Shown piece by piece: positions 1 through 10,566 of a stretch of 64,000 nt of DNA. Numbering within the stretch: the first letter of the stretch is position 1; each line of letters begins with the position of its first letter. The stretch spans positions 1-64,000 of the forward strand of contig JBAMJV010007155.1 in assembly GCA_037951105.1 (NCBI GenBank), given 5' to 3'. The stretch comes from Echinarachnius parma. Taxonomy: Eukaryota > Echinodermata > Echinoidea > Clypeasteroida > Echinarachniidae. The notes beneath the pieces were generated by a model. It saw only the letters and a list, made by a program, of their open reading frames with translations. It searched no databases and was not told the origin of the DNA. The position numbers and the translations under genes are program-made.

Positions 1-307
1 TTAGATAGAGAAATAACCAACAACTATTTAAATACCTATTTTGTAACTTTTTTGAAAAGAGGAAGCATTTTTTTGAATTTTTAACGGCTGGTTCAAAATT
101 CTCTAATAAACCCGGGGCCCCGGGTTTATTACAAATTGTTATATTTATGGATATTTCAGCCGTTTCTGAACCGATTTTGATCAAACAAAGATGATTTTAT
201 TGTTTAAATATTATGCTCTTTCAAATTTTACACTCAGTTTTTCATTACCTCACAAACCAATTAAGTAGTCTAGCGCCCTCTCTACCAAAACTCAACTTTC
301 CCTTTAA
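1..307 (-). mobile_element. TTAA-flanked MITE, family B, cut by window edge
   Basis: Matches the complete copies at 17,333-17,878 and 361-904 in reverse orientation, sharing the block with ATTTCAGCCGTTTCTGAACC and the outer block GCGCCCTCTCTACCAAAACT. It ends in CCCTTTAA at about 300-307. Positions 105-130 form a perfect 26-nt palindrome at the centre of the element. No coding capacity is visible, so it is non-autonomous. The missing end lies before base 1. Confidence 0.7.
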
Positions 308-360
308 ATGAACATCATAATGAAGTTGAATTGCACAATATTATTGCGAAAGAGAAGCAA

Positions 361-904
361 GCGGGGAAGTTTATATAGAGGGCGCTTCTAGTAATACTTT
401 TTTGTAAGGTAATGAAAAACTAAGTGTCAAATTTGAAAGAGCATACAATTTTAATGACAGAATAAACTTTGTGGTACAAATCGGTTCAGAAACAGCTGAA
501 ATATCAATAAATATATTTGATCGGAATAAACCTGGGAACCCAGGTTTTTTCGATGATTTAAGAAAAACAAAATGAAAGCCTTACACTTTTTCAAAAATGT
601 ACAAAAGAGATTTAAAATAGTTGTTGATGATCTCTCTATTTCATCATTATTTCAACAGAACATCGCATAAACAATAACAACAAAAATGGTTTAAACCAAT
701 GCGTTTTTAGCCGACGCACTTTTGTGTTTTAGCAGCTCGTTTTGAATTATAACAGGCTTTTCACTAAGTCGTTTACAATTTGTATACCTTTCGAGCATGG
801 TGGAGTTACATTATCAATATTAGTTTGTTATGTAATGGTGCAGGATTTGGTTACCATGGGTACTACGATTCAGTTTGACCAAAAATGTACTATCCCTTTA
901 TTAA
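361..904 (+). mobile_element. TTAA-flanked MITE, family B
   Basis: Near full-length copy arranged head to head with the one at 1-307. It contains the family blocks GAGGGCGC, GGTAATGAAAAACTAAG and ATACCTTTCGAGCATGGTGG, and ends near CTATCCCTTTATTAA. Its centre (about 527-548) is a palindrome AAACCTGGG-AA-CCCAGGTTT, different in sequence from the sister copies but again self-complementary. Confidence 0.7.
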
Positions 905-2368
905 AAAGTGATAGCTGGTAGAGTGCAATTCAAAATATCTTTTGCATGGTGAAAAAGGCAAGGGTATGGTTAGTATGATTGTAAAAGCACATCATTTTCA
1001 AAACAAAACAACATTTGCTTGATCAAATATGTTCAGAAACGTCTGACATAGTTATCTACAAAATAAAAGTCGCGGGCGTTCAATTTCATGGGCGATTACA
1101 ATTATATAAAAGACACTACACCTACTCATATACCTTAAAATAGTTTACCAATCTGTCAATATTTTCTGTTTTGAGTATCTGTTTTCAGGAAAAACAAATG
1201 AGATTCTCAAATATAGAAGGTTCTTCCAGTCTTCTTCCAGTCCAGTTCCGAACCGTATAAAGGTGGTCCAATTCAGACACGGCTCTAGTCCAGTTGAACT
1301 GTTTTGCAACATTCATTTCTATTTCGGCCATGGTTAAAATAGTTGGTGATTGACACGTTCTAAGAAACAAACAAACAAGCCAAAACTAATAATGTTTACA
1401 GTTTCTGCACATACATTGTTATCGTCCTTTATCAACCTCCCTTGGTCAATAACTCATTATTGCCATCGATTTAATAACATGAGTGCATTTCCGAAACGAA
1501 TTTAATCAATCATTAAAAAACTATTTAAAAAGGGAAATATCAAAATAATAGTCTATGCAATTAACATAATACAAACATCTAGTAAGTGAGATATTCAGGT
1601 TAGCCTATATAGCAAATGAGGGAACCAACTGCACATAGTTTGAGAGCAAGGTATAACTTTTATTCATTCACTGATTAACGAGAATATTATGATTTCACTT
1701 TTTTGTCATTTTATGAGAAAAATTGCAAAACAACAAAATATAGCAAGTTAAAATAAAATGAGTGGACGTATACGCATTAAATAGTACACTTGTGCTCTAT
1801 AGAATGTTAGAAATACATCTATATCATACTCATGATAAACAGTAAAAACAGGTTTCTAGGAATTAGAAATTATAACTACTCAAATTCTTCCGCCTTTGAT
1901 GTTTTTACACCCACAATTGTATTTGTTTCGCATTTATGTCAAATTTACACCCAATTACATCTAATAATACCCGCTTTTGTTGTTGCTCAGTAAATGAGGG
2001 AACGAACTGGTTACAATGTACATACATTTATAATGCATGTTTTGTTTGCCCTTGGAGAAACCAATAATTTGTATATATTATTGTTTTAATGGCCAAACAA
2101 TTTAACGGTACCGTTTTCTAAATAAATTCAATTCATCCGATTGTTGAATTGTTAAATAAAAGACAAATATTTCACACCATCAACTTTACCGTTTTGGTTT
2201 GTATAGGATTTTACTAATTATCCATCGGCATATAATTATAGCTATGCCTCTTGGTCATTGGTTATTCTCCTGGTTTAAAGATTTTTTCCATGATTACGCA
2301 ATTTAAATAATTGAAACTGAGCAATTTGAAGATGATTGAGCTTCGTCGGAATTCGACATCGAGCGATT
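905..2368. other. Gene-free stretch, probably intron or intergenic
   Basis: AT-rich with no convincing exon. Positions about 1,003-1,135 hold a segment (around AACGTCTGAC and AAGTCGCGGGCGTT) that recurs at 28.3 kb and 29.2 kb, so this is duplicated cluster DNA. Nothing else can be assigned. Confidence 0.5.
1003..1135 (+). repeat. Cluster-specific duplicated segment, copy 1
   Basis: Shares the blocks CAGAAACGTCTGA, AAGTCGCGGGCGTT and TTTCATG(G/C)GCGAT in the same order with about 28,340-28,490 and 29,240-29,390. In the better preserved unit these lie just after the C-terminal exon of the receptor gene, so this copy marks the tail of an earlier gene unit. Confidence 0.6.
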
Positions 2369-2734
2369 TTAAAGGGATCTAGTAACTTTGTTGACATGTG
2401 CAAAAAGTCATTCTGACAATGTGTATTGTTGTGATTTGATACTCTGAGTAATTATTTGAAAAGTGGATGTTACATGACCGAGTAATAAGCGAAATGATGC
2501 AAAGTGATATTCATTAACTCATTGCAATGAGTTTGTATACGGTTATGACTATCAAGAGAATAGTTCAAAGTCTGAATATTTCAATTGTAAATATCTTACT
2601 AACGAAAGGGAAATTCGAAAAACCAAACTCGTCCTATACTTCTATTATTAAAAAAAAATCAACAAGATATGACAGAACCACAAACGTTCCAAGTACGTTT
2701 TGAGGATTTTGACAATGTTACTAGATCCCTTTAA
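2369..2734. mobile_element. TTAA-flanked MITE, family A
   Basis: A 366-bp element with terminal inverted repeats AGGGATCTAGTAAC / GTTACTAGATCCCT, flanked on both sides by TTAA, as expected for piggyBac-type or other TTAA-targeting transposons. No ORF. Relatives lie at 8.4, 13.2, 15.8, 16.4 and 18.2 kb. Confidence 0.75.
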
Positions 2735-2914
2735 ACGTTTTTTGTTGTTTTTGATTCAGGATGTGGAAATAAATGAAATGAAATGAAACAAACTCTAACT
2801 GTTACTATGTTCAACCAGAAGTACAATTATGTTATCTCTTTAACACCCCCTCAAAAAAGAAATTAAACATAAATTTAAAAATATATATATACCATACAAT
2901 TGTATACACTATAT

Positions 2915-2931
2915 GGTCGACGTAGAGGGCT
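2915..2931 (+). other. Recurring motif GGTCGACGYAGAGGRCT
   Basis: The same motif occurs at 15,717, 30,237 and 59,583 and in a weaker form at 3,245. Flanking bases (TAGTAGG before, CTATTCCATGAATCAA-like after) are partly shared. It marks corresponding points in successive duplicated gene units. Its function is unknown. Confidence 0.55.
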
Positions 2932-3033
2932 CGTTACCATCAGTTTAAAAACCTCACTCGGGTCCATTCACAACGAATAAATGAAATGCGGTCTTTTACC
3001 AATGGAAATAAAGCAAACATATTTATGACTTGT

Positions 3034-3196
3034 GTACATTATAACCGGCATTTTTGGGGTTCATTTTCAGAGCAATTACGTTTGCTTGAATGAGGAGACA
3101 GGGAGGCAAATATATGAGGAAGAAAGCAAAACAAATATGAAGAGAATATTACGATGTTTGATTTCAAAGGCGGCAAAATTTGACAGAGACAAACAT
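3034..3196 (+). pseudogene. Possible relic of the receptor juxtamembrane exon, or a tail exon
   Basis: Positions 3,034-3,058 resemble the end of the juxtamembrane exon at 23,337-23,401 (ATA, a few bases, then GGCATTTTTGG), but an in-frame TGA lies just upstream and the following GTTCAT is a weak donor. Alternatively, the acceptor TTCATTTTCAG at 3,060-3,070 opens a frame reading SNYVCLNEETGRQIYEEE and ending near GT at 3,197, which would suit a cytoplasmic exon. The evidence for either is thin. Confidence 0.25.
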
Positions 3197-3339
3197 GGTA
3201 TAATGTTTGTTCATACATAATTATACATACATAATTATATAGTAGGTCAACGCAGAAATCTCTATTACATGAATCAACCGGCTCGTATTCATTTTAAAAA
3301 TAAAGTTTTTGTATAGCGCATATAATACATTGCAAATAC

Positions 3340-3734
3340 ACGTTGTTCATACAGAATTGTGCATTTGATGTGCGTTTTGTTAAAATAATGATTCAATAGA
3401 GATATTGTTCACTAGAGTCATGGCGCATTATAAATGCTCTATATTATTATTATTATTATTATATCATTAACAACTATTTAAATACCTATTTAGATTTGTT
3501 TCAAAGTAGTCTATAGTTTTTTTTTTGATTTTCTAAAAAGTAAAAATGTCCCCCGGCCGCTAGACTTATTGATAAAATATCTTAAAATCAAACGTTTTAA
3601 CTATGAGAGCATTTGAAAGGGAATGATTCTCATTTTACATGTTTTATTCAAGGAACTTTCAACTGGAATTAAAACCAACCAATTTAGTGTCAAGGGGCAT
3701 TTCGGAAGGTACCAATACTCAAGTGTACCTTTAA
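3340..3734. mobile_element. TTAA-flanked MITE, family B, truncated
   Basis: Shares with 8,980-9,558 the blocks TTGTTAAAATAATGATTCAATAGAGATAT, CTATTTAAATACCTATT and CTTTCTAAAAAGT-like runs, and ends GTACCTTTAA at 3,734. An (ATT)n microsatellite sits at about 3,441-3,462. The left end is lost. Confidence 0.55.
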
Positions 3735-4396
3735 CACCCGATCAGGTACCCATTTATACTCTTGGCATATATATACTAGAGCAACAATATGGATAAAATG
3801 CATTGCTGAAGGACATAACTGACGGAACATCGACGGAGATTGAACTCACGACCTCAAGATTTGAAGTCAAGCATATACAGCTTGTCCCAGAAAAAAAGTA
3901 CAACGGCACTTTCCGCAACGATAACTTTAAAGATAGTAGATCAATCAAAATGATATTTCAGGGTATGAAACTATAACTTATTACATACAACTTGCAGAAA
4001 ACCCTATTCGATTTGCTTCAGTCGTCATGGAGAATGAGGATCTTTTGTCAATCATGTCAGATGTCCCTTCGATTGTGCCATACCAGGACAAATATGCTGG
4101 ATGGAACTATCATCTAGCTAGCCCGGTAGAAGGCTTCTCTGCTCCCCCTGATCAGGGGTTTCTCTGCTCGTGCAGAGATAAAAGCCACTGAATATCATTA
4201 GTTAGTAGAGCGTCTGCATGGTCGTTTAAAATTAGGAACGCCTGGTCATGTAGAACGCTAATCGGGATATCGTTGGTACGAATCCCACCATATAGACGAC
4301 TTTTCTTTGCTCAACAATTTTGTTTAGACTTTAACCTGGTATAAGGTTTTCTTTAACAAATCTTGTATTTAGTCTCTCAAAACTGTAATGTTTAAG

Positions 4397-4586
4397 TTAC
4401 ATCTGAGGTTGGGTTGTAATAGCGGCCCGGGTCGCTTCGTTTTCAGACTGGAGTTGCAGCGATAAGGCGCCCTCAAAGTTGTAGAACGGATATATGGGGG
4501 TGAACGTGGAGGGTCCGAAGTGCCCCTCCTCGGCGGGCATCTGTTGGGGGCCGTCCACGGCCGCCTCGGAGGGGGCAGAAGGTCAT
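4397..4586 (-). pseudogene. Relic of the last exon of an arrestin-domain gene
   Basis: Homologous to the last exon at 30,932-31,131: after the shared acceptor TATGTAG and the start DDL, blocks such as GHFGPSTFTP and YPFYNF are recognisable in the original frame. A 7-bp deletion after the proline codons (about 4,564) removes the Ser-Tyr part of the PY-like motif and shifts the frame, a codon is added within the LSQLQ segment, and the stop is earlier. No upstream exons are seen, so this is probably a dead fragment left by segmental duplication. Confidence 0.7.
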
Positions 4587-4720
4587 CTACATAAAGGGGC
4601 GGGGACAGAATATTACAACAATTATTGCGAATCGTAACGCCTGTATATAATATACAAATGGAAGTAGTCACATTGAGCTTGTCTTGTTGTTCTTGAAGAA
4701 CGATGTGTACTCTGCCAGGG

Positions 4721-4866
4721 CCCTGTTTCGTAAAAAACTTGTCAAATTATTGTAAGTGTCTAATTGTTGTAATTACTATAGTAATGGCCAAATAAGCAAG
4801 TTGTTGTCATGTAAGTTACAATAATTGGATACTTACAACAATTGGAAAGTTTTATGAATCGAGGCC
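4721..4866. mobile_element. Short foldback MITE
   Basis: Two imperfect inverted arms of roughly 55 bp, beginning GGCCCTGTTTCGTAAA and ending TTTATGAATCGAGGCC, surround a short centre near ACTATAGTAATGGCC. There is no ORF. It lies within the duplicated arrestin-gene segment and is absent from the copy at 31.2 kb, so it inserted after that duplication. Confidence 0.6.
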
Positions 4867-5040
4867 AGAGGGGGTAAGTCATCTAGATGGGAAATTTTAG
4901 CATAACAACACTGATATGTATGAATTCTATAGAGAACTACTCCCATTTATATTCTAAACAAGGTCATTCATCTCTGTTTGTCTTCAGGTTCGATTCATTG
5001 TTCTTTCACATTTGTTTTAAAGCATTTACGGGATTTACAG

Positions 5041-5684
5041 TTTTCCCTGTTTGAATTTATTCATAGTCTGTCTTGTCAGGCCTAGAATTAGAAAGCCAGG
5101 TCAGTGCAGCATTTGCCGTTTGAATAGTCCCCAAAAAAGTAAAACCATCAGCGAAATATCAGAGAGGGCAGTGATTAGCAACATGCTGCATTGCCTGGTC
5201 TAGATTCCAACACTGGTATGGCTATCTTTCATTACCCACCAATGAAGATGATGGGCCGCTCTGATGGAGTGTTCAAGCCCTTCAGTGTCACCCATTGCTT
5301 TCTGGGGAGGATGAAACAAGCTGGCTCAGGGTCATGTACAAGTTCTTAGTTAGGAAATCCAATTCCGCCCAGGTTTGTATATTTGATAGCATCCATATAG
5401 ATAGCTGACACACCTGGGCCTAGAACACGTGATCTGACTTACGATTAATCGCAACTTGCTCGGAGCATTATCACCTTGGTTTTATCCGAGCTGGTATCGG
5501 ATGAACTCAAGCATTTCAGGGAATTGCCTTGCTGAAGGACACATGTGCCGCGGTCGGGAATTGAAACCCGGAATTACAAAGTCCCGAACCAATATACTCC
5601 CATCTATAATCTTGGATAGTAATTCTAACCACTCAATAACATTGCAACTTATGCTACGGTCACAAATGGTCCGATTTGGCCTAC
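5041..5684. other. No recognisable gene
   Basis: Low-complexity intergenic or intronic DNA. Short open frames overlap on both strands here without splice sites or family motifs, and I assign none of them. Confidence 0.4.
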
Positions 5685-7183
5685 GGCGCACAGTGGGCCA
5701 GGTGTGAGCAAAAGTGCGCCAAAATAGTGACTTGGTCATGGAAATGAAATTGCGTTTTTTCATGTTTTTAGCAAAGAATACAACCTGTAGAACATCTCCG
5801 AACAATATTTCTTCTCGATATTTATTTTAAGTGGGTCATTTTTCTTCACAAAGTCCAGAAATGTTGATTTTAGGGAACACATTGTGTTAAATGCAATATT
5901 GCGTTTTTTTCATGATATTTGCCAAACGCCTTGCTTAATCGACTTAAAATTTGAAATGCTCGTTGTATAATAGTTATCCTAAGTAATCATACATTTTAAA
6001 GCTACACTGTTAGTTATGTCGGGATTTATGTTTAGTAGAATCCTACAAATAATGGGAGAAAATCGTTTTTTTTTTTCATGCGCAAAAATGGTCAACATTG
6101 CTGCCGATTGCTGCGCTAAAAATATCATGATTGCCTTCCTTACAATGTATGCTTTACTTTGATACCACATTTGTCTGCCACCATCTGCCACCTTATGAGT
6201 AAGAAGTGGTTTTCCAACCACATGTTCGCCCTTTTTTTGCCGAAATCGCCCTTTTTTTGCGAAAGAGCGCGCCGTGCGCTCATACCAACGAACGTTGAGG
6301 GCGTATATCACGTTAGTACTTCAATGGCTCATACATAGGCAAACTACATAAGATACAGTTGTACACTTTTTTCTTTGTTGACACAAGTAGCATCTATAAG
6401 AAGTCCTCTGATATTTTGTCTAAGATGATGGGACAAGCATATGGATTGTATAAGAGTAGTCAATGGTAGAAGAGAGCTCAAAAATGGAAGGAAATTCAAA
6501 GAAAGCGAAATTCAAGATAGCGGTGGAGAGAGATAGCAAAAGATAGAAAGAGGTGGAGAAAGAGTGAGGGGAGAGAGGGGGAGAGAAACAAAAAACAGTT
6601 TAATGACGTCAGAGAAATTTGTAAATGCTCCAATTGTGTTTCTTAGGTCCAGAAACCCCATATAAGTTCTATAAATCAGTGTAATATGAATCTGTCTATG
6701 TGTTACAATGAATATTTGCCTTGTCCAATCAGAAAACAGTATTTTGATGACGTCAGAGAATTTTGTAAATGCTCCAATTGTGTTTATTAGGTACAGAAAC
6801 CCCTTATAAGTTCCACTAATCAGTGTAATATGAATCTGTCTATGTGTTACAATGAGTATTTGCCTTGTCCAATCAGAAAACAGTATTTTGATGACGTCAG
6901 AGAAATTTGAAAATGCTCCAACTGTGTTTCTTAGGTCCAGAAACCCCTTATAAGTTGCACTAATCAGTGTAATCTGAACCTGTATATGTGTTACAATGAA
7001 TATTTGCCTTGTCCAATCAGAGAACAGTATTTTGATGACGTCACACGGATTTGAAAATACTCCCATCGAATTCTATGGGTCTGAAAACCCTTAGTTCCTT
7101 TAAACTGGAACTTCATTAACCTTCTTCAATGAGTAATTAATTTTGGCACACTTTGAAACGGTTCTGGCCCACTGTGCGGCGCC
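5685..7183. mobile_element. Candidate DNA transposon with inverted ends
   Basis: The left end GGCGCACAGTGGGCCAG (5,685-5,701) recurs inverted at 7,164-7,183 with a 3-bp difference, and the match continues inward through GTGYGCCAAAAT. About 45 bp of imperfect inverted repeat therefore flanks 1.5 kb that includes the 144-bp minisatellite. No transposase is visible. A target duplication was not identified, so the outer limits are uncertain. Confidence 0.4.
6604..7066. repeat. 144-bp minisatellite, just over three units
   Basis: TGACGTC recurs at 6,604, 6,748, 6,892 and 7,036, exactly 144 bp apart. Each of the last three carries CCAATCAG about 20 bp upstream of TGACGTCA, a CCAAT box next to a cAMP-response element. 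As 144 is a multiple of three, the minus strand stays open through the array, but the frame runs out into a simple purine-rich tract and has no protein character. Confidence 0.85.
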
Positions 7184-7189
7184 CGTACG

Positions 7190-7858
7190 ATACCACTTTT
7201 TGGTGAAATCTTGCGGCGCCCGCACGGGTGCCGTGGCTATCAATGCTAAACAATGCCATCTTGGATTCGTATAGTTTCTGATTACTAAATGGCACTATCA
7301 CTATTTGCAATAATGTGTTTGACCATGAACATGAAAATGTGGAAATAGACACACAATTATCAATGTGTCATGTATACTACCGGAATTATGGCACTTTTAA
7401 GACAATGATGGCCATCTTGGACGCCATTTTGAATAAAGAAAATCAACTTTCTGGAAGTGCACATACAGTTTATATCTCCAGAAACCACACAATAGACATT
7501 AAAAAAAACATGTTGTACGCTTGCTTGCCGTATATTGACTTACTAGTCAAACTCCAAGATGGCCGCCATTTTGAACATGATCCCATCATCAGATTTTTTG
7601 GAAGAACCATGTTGTGTAATCTTATGTAACGAAAAAGCTTTGGTGAAAAAATGGCGCCTTTGTCCAGCATGTGACAATGTTTACATTTTCGGATTAACAA
7701 ACTCTCAGGTATATGAAATTTGTGTGTTCGGAATTATTATAATGAACCTTCGGAATAACGAACCGCACCCTTCGCTATAGTAAAATTTAACTGTGCACAA
7801 TGAACGCATACCATAGTAGATCTATTGACATATCAAATCGTTGTATTTTCTTATCCAG
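7190..7858. other. Intron-like sequence upstream of a transmembrane exon
   Basis: No exon with family support was found. Short open frames here carry no motif. It ends in the pyrimidine-rich acceptor TTTTCTTATCCAG at 7,846-7,858. Confidence 0.4.
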
Positions 7859-8044
7859 GTTCTTATCATTTTCGTACTGGGAAGTATATGTGGGAAATTG
7901 TGGCATGTGACCAAACATCAGAAACGAAATAGCAGAGATGAGACTGAGAGCCGGGAAACTGAGAGCCCCGATAGCAACCATGAATATATCGCAGTTCCTG
8001 TCACGCCTGTCGGGGTATCTCATAGTATTTCATCCTCTCAATGA
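7859..8044 (+). CDS. Transmembrane and cytoplasmic-tail exon of an Ig-like receptor (gene A)
   Basis: The exon opens in phase 0 after TTATCCAG. It encodes the inner half of a membrane helix (VLIIFVLGSICGKLW), a basic stop-transfer stretch (HVTKHQKR) and an acidic, serine-rich tail with a tyrosine (NHEYIAVP), ending in TGA at 8,042-8,044. It aligns with the split exon at 23,878-25,150, which has the same phase, a membrane half-helix and a following HVT plus basic residues. The partner signal/Ig exon is not visible, so it lies upstream of the window or is lost. A GTATCT at about 8,016 could be a donor instead of reading to the stop. Confidence 0.6.
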   Translation, partial: VLIIFVLGSICGKLWHVTKHQKRNSRDETESRETESPDSNHEYIAVPVTPVGVSHSISSSQ

Positions 8045-8446
8045 CCACGATAACAATAATAATAATGAGTAAAATGTAGCAGTCATTGCTAAAGTTTCAT
8101 GATAACCCTGGAAACCCTCACAATGTTTGTAAAATAATCCGCCATACACCAATAAGTGAGTTTTTGCATTCTGCTGGATACACCCGATCACTCAAAATGC
8201 ATATAAATGCAAGTAAAAATGCAAATACTCTCGATTACATGTTTTGTCTAACGGTTACTGACTTTTCCAACTGCATGTTCTCACCAATTGTTGGGCCCCC
8301 TATTTGTGCGCCCCGGTCTACTCCCATTAAGTTTTGATAAGCAATCTAAAAGACAGTATCATTGTGTGTGAAAGTTGAATTGAATTCAATTTTCAAGGTT
8401 CATTCATCAACCACAAATGTCAGATTAATCAGTTCCCTGATGCTGT
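8045..8446. other. No recognisable gene
   Basis: Sequence following the tail exon, possibly 3' UTR or intron. No polyadenylation context or exon stands out. Confidence 0.35.
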
Positions 8447-8700
8447 TATTAGGGATCTAACAACATTGTCAAAAAACGACACAATTTACCTCGAACTCTC
8501 ACGGTTCACACATACCTTATTGTATTCGTGTTGGCAATACAAACATTTTAGTTTTAGTTTTTGTTTTTTTAGTTTTAGTTTTTGTTTTGTTTGTTTGTTT
8601 TTGTTTGTTTGTTTGTTTGTTTGTTTGTTTGTTTGTTTTTTTTTTTTTTTTGGGGGGGGGTTCCGAATTTCTTTTTCATTACAAAGATATTGATGAAGAG
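8447..8700. mobile_element. TTAA-type MITE family A, partial, with (TTTG)n
   Basis: The left end (TTAGGGATCTAACAACATTGTC) and inner block (CATACCTTATTGTATTCGTGTT) match family A. The middle is replaced by a TTTTAG/TTTG microsatellite (about 8,549-8,640), a T run and a G run at 8,652-8,661. The right terminus is not recognisable. Confidence 0.5.
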
Positions 8701-8979
8701 GCAGGGTAACATCTAGCCCGGTCAGATTGATAAAGTGGATGGGGGTTTTCACCATCTAGTGGGCAGGAACAAGCAGAGGGGAAATTAATTAATCGCAATA
8801 ACTATAGGCAAGATGTTCATGATTGACGGAAAATCGCGGATGACAGACAGACAAACAGACAAATAGAATCTCCTCTTTTGGTAGTATTGATGGGTTATGA
8901 GTTTAATTGTTTAAATGCTTGAATGTAAATTTGTAAATATATTTACAAAAGGCCTATCGGACGAGACTAACAAGCGTAT

Positions 8980-9558
8980 TTAAAGGGATAGTTGAGTATT
9001 GGTCAAACTTAACTTTAGTAACCAAAACCTACACCATTACGGTACAAAATAATAGTTATAATTTCACCATGCTCGAAAAGTATACACAATTACAAACGAC
9101 TAAGTAAAACCCCTGTTATAATTCAAAAAGAGCCGTTACAACTCAAGAGGGCGATATTTAAAGAAATCACTGGTTTTAGCCATTTTTCATACAAAATTGT
9201 GCATTCAATGTTTTGTTAAAATAATGATTCAATAGAGATATCATCAACGACTTTTTAAAAACCTATTAAGATTTTTTTCCAAGTAGTCTTTAAGCATTTT
9301 TTTTTTCTTTTCTAAAAAGTCTGAATATCCCCCGGTGATTGCCGGTGAGAATCATTTTAATGAAAATAATTTTTATACTTATGGATATTTCAGCCGTTTC
9401 TGAACCGATTTTAATCAAATAAAGTTTAATCTGTCATTAAAATTGTACGTTCTTTCAAATCTGGCAGTCAGTTGTTCATTATCTCACAACAAAATATCGG
9501 GGGGGGGGGGGGGGGGGGGACTTCGGGAAATACTAATACTCAACAGTAGTACCTTTAA
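8980..9558. mobile_element. TTAA-flanked MITE family B with a 21-nt G run
   Basis: Begins TTAAAGGGATAGTTGAGTATT and ends with the inverse AATACTCAACAGTAGTACCTTTAA, with TTAA at both edges. It contains the family blocks CATGCTCGAAAAGTATACA and TTTCAGCCGTTTCTGAACCG. A run of 21 G occupies 9,499-9,519. Confidence 0.7.
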
Positions 9559-10318
9559 TGGATCCTCGTCTCAGTTGTATAGAGTTCGTATACCATCTTA
9601 TAGGTCGCAGTTTTCTCTATGTGCTGCCTAATGTCAAATGATAAGTATATGATGGGAATGAAAGGGAGCTGAATTTGGTTTAAAGCCTCACAATCTTAAA
9701 ACATGCTTATCTCTGAAGTACAAAAGGTGACATAGCGCTCTTCTCTTTCTCAACCGACAAATGAAGTCTTCCAAGCTTAGTAATAAATATAATATGTTAT
9801 GACAAATGAGTGCATTTAATTTCACATCGTGTTATGTAATCATTTAATATTATGTATTACAATGTTGTTTTTTTGTACATAATAATACGTTTTTATAGTA
9901 TTGTACATACAGTATCCATGACTTTCATATTAAGTATAACAATTTAATATACTCTGAGTATATAGAAATGTAATATTTGTAAAATATTGTTAAAAAGAAT
10001 GTTTACGTTCAGGATCATTGCATGTGTATTACATTGTGTATACAACTACGTGTATATTGCATGATATGTCTCATCGGAGTCAACGTAACATATCCCATCA
10101 TGTACGGTATAATTTGCACATGTGCCAACATTAATGTCAAAATCTCACTAAAATATCATTTAAGTTATCATTTTATCACCACCATTTCGTCTGGTATACG
10201 GTTTGTTTGCACATCACCGCCGGACTTGATGCTCAGTGTATGTCTCAGTTGCTTTGAAAGAAATCACAAACCTTACATTTTTAACATACTTGCAAACAAT
10301 GCATGAAGACGCGAAAAT
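9559..10318. other. No recognisable gene
   Basis: AT-rich, with a 94-codon open frame at about 10,022-10,306 that has no motif, signal or homologous copy in the window. I do not call it. Confidence 0.4.
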
Positions 10319-10566
10319 GAAGAGCTCATTTGCAAAAGGGGTTAGATCCACTTTCCATAAAAATTGAGTTAGCGATATCAGTACATTAATAAGCTACGTA
10401 ACTATGTAGAATCCACATTTTAGGACAATTTACTCACTCAAAATCAAAATATAGAAAGTTCAATGTTCATAATCCCATAGGCATACCGTACAAAGTTTGA
10501 CAAAGAAACCTGCTTTACTCCAAAGTTGAAAAAGTGGATCTAACCCCTTTTGCAAATGAGCTCTTC
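10319..10566. mobile_element. 248-bp MITE with perfect 36-bp inverted repeats
   Basis: Starts GAAGAGCTCATTTGCAAAAG and ends with its exact inverse. All 36 terminal bases (10,319-10,354 and 10,531-10,566) pair. The flanks are AAAT on both sides, a possible short target duplication. No ORF. The absence of arm divergence suggests a recent insertion. Confidence 0.8.

Larger units (their letters stand above)
4150..5040 (-). repeat. Segmental duplicate of 30,680-31,460
   Basis: Coding and non-coding blocks run in the same order as in the arrestin-type gene at 30.7-31.5 kb: the 3' flank (CAACAATTTTGTTT), the last exon, and intron blocks (GAAGTAGTCACAT, GTAAGTCATCTAGATGGGA). Because intron sequence is included, this is a DNA-level copy rather than a retrocopy. 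Homology fades after about 5,040, before the next exon would appear. Confidence 0.75.

Noticed and set aside
6512..7066. 184-codon minus-strand open frame with repeated 48-residue units
   Set aside because: It is produced by the 144-bp minisatellite, whose period is a multiple of three. It has no protein family features and ends in simple purine-rich sequence.
8466..8755. Overlapping frames with long Phe/Cys/Leu or Lys/Gln/Asn runs
   Set aside because: Translations of the (TTTG)n microsatellite inside a MITE.
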